Origin: Nocardia crassostreae | Lineage (GTDB): Bacteria; Actinomycetota; Actinomycetes; Mycobacteriales; Mycobacteriaceae | NCBI RefSeq assembly: GCF_001613405.1 | Contig: NZ_BDCH01000008.1 | Span: 21,200 to 85,199, forward strand | Direction of reading: 5' to 3' | DNA: 64,000 nucleotides | Shown: positions 59,753-64,000 of the stretch, one piece after another | How the letters are laid out: each line of letters starts with the position of its first letter | How positions within the stretch are numbered: the stretch's first letter is position 1 | Made by a program: the position numbers and the translations under genes | The notes under the pieces: model-generated | Seen by the model: only the letters and a program-made list of their open reading frames with translations | Database searches by the model: none | Told to the model about the DNA's origin: nothing

Positions 59753-60861
59753 TGCGAGCCATCAATACGTCCACCCTCGCCCGAATCGCCAAGGGCGCGT
59801 TCATCGGCGCCGCGGCACTGGCCGTGGGCAGCTGCTCGATCGTGCCCCTCGGCGTGAAGGACGCGGCCGGGCAGACCCAGCACTTCACCGCCGACTTCCG
59901 CAATATCGCGGGCATGTTCGAGGGCAATCCGATCACCGTGCTCGGGCTCGAGGTCGGCGAGGTCGACAAGATCGTGCCCAAGGGTGAGTACGTCGAGGTC
60001 CACATGACCGTCGACAAGGGCGTGAAGATTCCCAAAGACGTGGTGGCGGCGCTGATCTCGCCGTCCATCGTGACCGATCGGCACATCGAGCTGAGCCCGG
60101 TCTACACCGGCGGTGAAACCCTCAAAGAGAACGCGCACCTCACCACCAGCCAGACCAAGACCCCGGTCGAGCTGGACACCATGATCAAGACCATCGACGC
60201 CTTCGCCGCGGCGCTGAAACCGCAAGAGGGACAGGAGGGCATCGGCCCGCTGTCCGGCCGGGTGCTGTATCCGATGATGGACGGCAATGGCGAGAAGATG
60301 CGCGAGGTGCTGAACTCGCTGTCCGGCGCGCTGAAGGTCGGCGTGGACAACAAGGACGCGGTTGCCACCATCATTATCAAGCTGAACGAGCTCACCACCA
60401 TGCTGGCCGAGAACGACCAGTCGGTGCGCGATTTCAGCAACAAGCTCACCCAGATGAGCACCCTGCTCGCCGACCAGGCCCCGGGCCTGCAGGCCACGCT
60501 GGATCAGCTGAACGGTTTCCTGGCCAATACCTCCGGCGTGTTCTCGCAGTACTCCGAGCAGCTCAACGGCACGCTCACCGGTCTCACCAATGTCACCAAC
60601 CAACTGCGCGCCAACGCGGCCGGGGTGGTCGAGATCGTCGATATCGCGCCGCTGCTCATGCAGAACCTGGACCGGTCGGTCAACAAGGAGAAGGGCTTCG
60701 TCCGCCTGCACGGCATTCTCGGCACCGCGTTCTCCGGCGAGCTCATCAGCCTGTTCTGCGAACGCATCCAGATGAAGGCCGATGGCTGCCGCACCGGCAA
60801 GATCGAAGATATGGGTCCGGACTTCGGTCTGACCGCGGCCATGTTGGGACTGACGCGATGA
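59752..60861 (+). CDS. mceD: Mce family protein D, lipoprotein-like signal
   Basis: The 369-aa protein begins with a signal containing VGSC (lipobox-like), then an MCE domain (FTADFRNIAGMFEGNPITVLGLEVGEVDKIVPKGEYVEVHMTVD) and the helical C-terminal region. Start ATG 59752 overlaps the mceC stop; GTG 59743 is in frame. Its stop overlaps mceE (ATGA). Confidence 0.9.
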   Translation: MRAINTSTLARIAKGAFIGAAALAVGSCSIVPLGVKDAAGQTQHFTADFRNIAGMFEGNPITVLGLEVGEVDKIVPKGEYVEVHMTVDKGVKIPKDVVAALISPSIVTDRHIELSPVYTGGETLKENAHLTTSQTKTPVELDTMIKTIDAFAAALKPQEGQEGIGPLSGRVLYPMMDGNGEKMREVLNSLSGALKVGVDNKDAVATIIIKLNELTTMLAENDQSVRDFSNKLTQMSTLLADQAPGLQATLDQLNGFLANTSGVFSQYSEQLNGTLTGLTNVTNQLRANAAGVVEIVDIAPLLMQNLDRSVNKEKGFVRLHGILGTAFSGELISLFCERIQMKADGCRTGKIEDMGPDFGLTAAMLGLTR

Positions 60862-61949
60862 GCAATCGATTCCAGCGCGCCCGGCGCGCCACCCTGGCGC
60901 TGGCGGTCACCGCGGCCCTGGCGGCCTCGGGCTGCGGTCTGACCGTGGAGAGCCTGCCGCTGCCCAAACCCGGTGCGGGCGAGGACACCTACACCGTGCA
61001 CGCGGTATTCGAGAACGCGCTCAACCTGCCCGATCAGGCCAAGGTCAAGATCGGCGGCTCCGATGTCGGCGTGGTCTCCAAGATCGAGACCAAGAACTTC
61101 CAGGCTCTGGTGGATCTGGAGATTCGCACGGATATCGAACTGCCCGCCAACTCGACCGCCGAACTGCGGCAGGCGACTCCGCTCGGCGATGTCTTCGTGG
61201 CCGTGTCCAAGCCCAAGGACGCGCCCGGCCAGCAGATGCTGAAAAACGGTGACACGCTGACCAATACCTCGGCCGGAGCCACCGTCGAGGAACTGTTGCT
61301 GTCGATCTCGCTGCTGTTCAATGGCGGCGGTATCGCGGCGCTGTCCAAGCTCACCGCCGAAATGGACTCCATTGTCGGCGGGCGCGGGCCGCAGCTGGCG
61401 CATCTGCTCACCGAGATGACCGGCGTGGTCGGCAGTCTCAACAACAACAGCCAGAACATCGACGCCGTGCTCGCACAGTTCGGTGCGCTGGCCACCACCA
61501 TCGAGGGCAATCACGATCAGCTCGGCCAGGTGGCCGACAGCCTGCCCTCCATGATCGGCGCCATTGCCGAGAACAATCAGGCCATCGGCGAGCTGCTCAC
61601 CAAGATCTCGACAACCAGTGCGGCGCTGGGCGATTACGCCAACACCACCACCGACGATCTGGCCAGCCTGCTCGACAATGTGCATCAGCTCATGAACGCG
61701 CTGTCGCAGACCGAGGCCAACCTCGGACCCGCACTGGATGCCCTGAGCGAGCTGCGGCCCGCGGTGGACGCCTCCTTCAAGGGCAATACCCTCGCGGTGG
61801 CGGCGACCCTGACCATGCTCGATATCGGCCTGATCACCGATCCGGCCAATAGCAAGTTCCCGGATGGGCACGATTTCGCGGACTTCGCGGGCAGCCTGAT
61901 CCAGGTGCTGCAGATCGTGTACAGCCGGATCAACGGGGGCCACAGATGA
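60858..61949 (+). CDS. mceE: Mce family lipoprotein E
   Basis: The 363-aa protein has a signal with lipobox AASGC followed by GLTVESLPLPKPG, the hallmark start of MceE (LprK-type) lipoproteins. An MCE domain follows (YTVHAVFENALNLPDQAKVKIGGSDVGVVSKIETKN), then long helices. It overlaps mceD and mceF by 4 bp each, so the operon is tightly coupled. Confidence 0.92.
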   Translation: MSNRFQRARRATLALAVTAALAASGCGLTVESLPLPKPGAGEDTYTVHAVFENALNLPDQAKVKIGGSDVGVVSKIETKNFQALVDLEIRTDIELPANSTAELRQATPLGDVFVAVSKPKDAPGQQMLKNGDTLTNTSAGATVEELLLSISLLFNGGGIAALSKLTAEMDSIVGGRGPQLAHLLTEMTGVVGSLNNNSQNIDAVLAQFGALATTIEGNHDQLGQVADSLPSMIGAIAENNQAIGELLTKISTTSAALGDYANTTTDDLASLLDNVHQLMNALSQTEANLGPALDALSELRPAVDASFKGNTLAVAATLTMLDIGLITDPANSKFPDGHDFADFAGSLIQVLQIVYSRINGGHR

Positions 61950-63118
61950 ACTGGGTGAAGCAGCACAAGAACCTGGTGTCGAATACGGCGCTGGTGCTGA
62001 TCCTGCTCCTTGGCGCGGCGTATCTGGCGGTGAGCGTGATGCGGGTGAATCCGCTGCGCGAAACCTATGCGGTGACCGTCAATCTGGATCGCTCCGGCGG
62101 TCTGCAGCCCGGTAACGATGTGACCCTGCGCGGCTACCGGGTCGGCAAGGTCACCGAGATCAAGCTGGTGGACAATGGCGCGGCCATCGCGGCCACGGCC
62201 CAGATCGACACCAAATACCGGATTCCGGCCGATACCTAGATCTATGTCGGCGCGCTCTCCGGTGCGGGCGAGCAGTACATCGACTTCCGGCCGAATACCG
62301 ATCAGGCGCCGTACCTGCACGACGGTTCGGTGGTGCAGTTCGACAAGGAGAATGTGAAGACGCCGACCCCGGTGTGGTCGGTGCTCGACAATTCGGTGGA
62401 ACTCATCGCGCAGATCGATCCGGACAAGTTCCAGGTCATTCTCTCCGAACTGGATACCGCGCTCTCCGGCGGTCAGGACCAGCTGCGTTCGCTCATCGAC
62501 GGCATCAGCATCGCCACCACCGGGCTGGACAATCTGCTGCCGCAGACCACCAACCTGATCAAGAACCTGCAGACCATCAATGCGACGACCTCGCTCGCGC
62601 AGCCGGATCTGGGTACGCTGACGGCCAACTCGTCCGTTCTGTTCCAACAGTTCAACGATGCCAATGCCGAACTCCAGCGGATCCTGGAGCAGGCACCCGG
62701 GCAGATGCAGGCCCTCGGCGCGGTGCTCGACAAGACCGCCGATCCGATGACCAGCCTGGTCACCAACTTCGTGGCCATCACCAAGGCCGCGCAATTGCGG
62801 GTCCCGGCCCTGCGGGCGCTGTTCCCGGCGCTGGTGGTGGGTTCGGAGGCCATGGGCGCTCCGGCGCACGACAACGAGTTCTACACCATTCTCGATGTCT
62901 GGCCGCGTACCTGGTGCGACTACTCGACCAAGAAGGTGCGCAACGAGGCCGCCACCGAGGCGACCCTGCCGCGGTGGGCCAGCTACTGCGCGAATCCGCC
63001 GTTCGATCAGCAGATTCGCGGTTCGGGCAATGCACCGCGCCCGGATGTGCCCAACAATGGCGCGTTGCCGCCCGCCGACGCCGATCCGAACGAGCGGACG
63101 CTGCCGCCCATCAAGTGA
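61946..63118 (+). pseudogene. mceF: Mce family protein F with an in-frame TAG
   Basis: The frame has an N-terminal span (LVLILLLGAAYLAVSVM), an MCE domain (YAVTVNLDRSGGLQPGNDVTLRGYRVGKVTEIKLVDNGAAI...YRIPADT), then TAG at 62237-62239 (codon 98), then IYVGALSGAGEQYIDFRPNTDQ and the complete MceF C-terminal part to 63118. Intact length would be 390 aa. The nonsense codon falls inside the MCE domain, and no start codon soon after it would restore the pore subunit. Confidence 0.85.
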
Positions 63119-63228
63119 AGAGGGTGAAACAAACCCGGTCCCGGCGGCGTATCCGCCGGGTCGGCATACTCGCAGACGGAACCGAATCGGCGCGCCCGCG
63201 GCGCGCCAGAAAGTGTGGGGACTGATTC

Positions 63229-64000
63229 ATGTCGGATGACGCCACTAAGAAAACTGAAGACGAGGCCGGGAAGGCCGAGGCGACACAGCCTGGGGGGCGC
63301 TGCCGATGAGTCCGCCACGACGGACCTGAGCGATAAGCAGGACGCACCCGCCGCGAAACCGGACCTCGCCAAGAAGTCCGATGCCAAGGACTCCGATGCC
63401 AAGGACAAGGCGCCCAAGGCCGCTCCGGCCAAGGCCGCCAAGCCGGTTGCCGCCGGTGCCGCCAAGCCCGCCTTCCCGCTGGTCCCCGTGATCGCCGCCT
63501 TCGCCGCGGGCGTGGTCCTGGTCGCCGCCGTGGCCACCGGAGTCGTGCTCTGGAAGAAGGGTTCCGACAACCAGAAGGAACTCGACGCCCGCGACGGCGC
63601 CACCGCCGCCGCCTGCGATTTCGGCAAGGCCGTCTCCAACTACGACGCCAAGAACCTCGACGACTACTTCACCCGCGTCAAGGATCTCTCCACCGGCCAG
63701 TGGCTGGAATTCTTCGGCGGCGCCTCCGACGCCCTCAAAGAAGCCATGGCCAGCGTCCAAGCCAAATCCACCCTCGACGAGATCCACTGCGCCTGGGAAT
63801 CCGGCAGCGACGACAAAGCCAAGGTCGTCCTCATCCTCACCCAGGTCCGCTCCAATGGCGTAACCCCCACCTCCGACATGCTCACCGTCCCCGGCGTAGC
63901 CGACATGGTGAAAGAAAACGGCAAGTGGAAAGTCGCCAACTTCGACTCCCCCGCCATGAAGGGCCTCACCGGCGGAGGCGGCACCCCCGCCCCCACCACC
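63229..64000 (+). pseudogene. Mce-associated membrane protein, frameshifted, cut by the window edge
   Basis: ATG 63229 starts MSDDATKKTEDEAGKAEATQPGG and hits TGA at 63307-63309. If one G is removed from the six-G run at 63292-63297 the frame continues GAADESATTDLSDKQ..., a charged Lys/Asp/Ala-rich tail, a span (FPLVPVIAAFAAGVVLVAAVATGVVLW) and a soluble domain (ACDFGKAVSNYDAKNLDDYFTRVKDLSTGQW...LVLTQVRSNG-like), which is the Mce-associated protein architecture. It lies 110 bp after mceF, its usual place. It runs off the window. Confidence 0.75.

Noticed and set aside
49937..63118. Stop-codon reassignment (TAG or TGA read as an amino acid)
   Set aside because: Other genes here end normally in TAG or TGA, including gyrA, parA and parB (TAG) and gyrase-cluster neighbours. 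The residues expected at the internal stops are different amino acids.
63124..63225. Small GTG-started ORF (33 codons, Arg-rich) between mceF and the Mce-associated gene
   Set aside because: No ribosome-binding site of note, no family resemblance and strongly biased composition; probably the 5' leader of the next gene.

Overview
The window is a stretch of a high-GC actinobacterial chromosome centred on the replication origin. Its gene order matches the oriC neighbourhood of mycolic-acid bacteria (compare M. tuberculosis Rv0001-Rv0007 and Rv3907c-Rv3924c). Together with a complete mce locus, a MurJ-pseudokinase fusion, CwlM and a WhiJ-type regulator pair, this points to Nocardia or a close relative. 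The species assignment is inference.

Left arm (1-9 kb, minus strand, reading away from oriC): dnaN, recF, dciA (DUF721), gyrB, gyrA and the start of a DUF3566 membrane-protein gene. oriC is the dnaN-dnaA gap at 8508-9079. It has an AT-rich patch, a few weak DnaA boxes and four copies of an unusual CTCGAG-N3/4-TCCCC element. dnaA lies at 9.1-10.9 kb. Divergent from it, on the plus strand, are rpmH, rnpA, yidD, yidC, jag, rsmG, parA and parB (11.5-17.4 kb), with four parS-like ParB sites; a fifth lies next to gyrB.

17.6-32 kb is the conserved parB-distal block: a GNAT-like protein, then on the minus strand mutT4, a DUF6049 membrane protein, murJ, sigM, its anti-sigma factor, trxB, trxA and cwlM, and on the plus strand pcnA. 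These genes couple cell-wall precursor export (MurJ), control of peptidoglycan synthesis (CwlM), an ECF stress sigma factor and thioredoxin.

32-64 kb is more variable. It holds an NAD-dependent epimerase, the pxpABC 5-oxoprolinase, a secreted DUF4185 protein (possible D-arabinan hydrolase), an MFS transporter and a Nudix gene, a pirin, a WhiJ-like XRE/DUF397 pair, an M13 zinc peptidase, a ugpAEBC-like ABC importer, an L,D-transpeptidase, a cytochrome P450, an LppU-like lipoprotein, a secreted S1 protease and a full mce operon (yrbEAB, mceABCDEF, Mce-associated protein) behind a KstR-like palindrome.

The most striking overall pattern is that reading frames from 1 to about 39 kb look intact, whereas at least eight genes between 39 and 64 kb carry single in-frame stops or one-base shifts, mostly an extra G in a G run. 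The residues expected at the stops differ (Trp, Cys, Tyr and others), so one recoded codon does not explain them. Recent decay of dispensable genes or local sequence errors are the main explanations.
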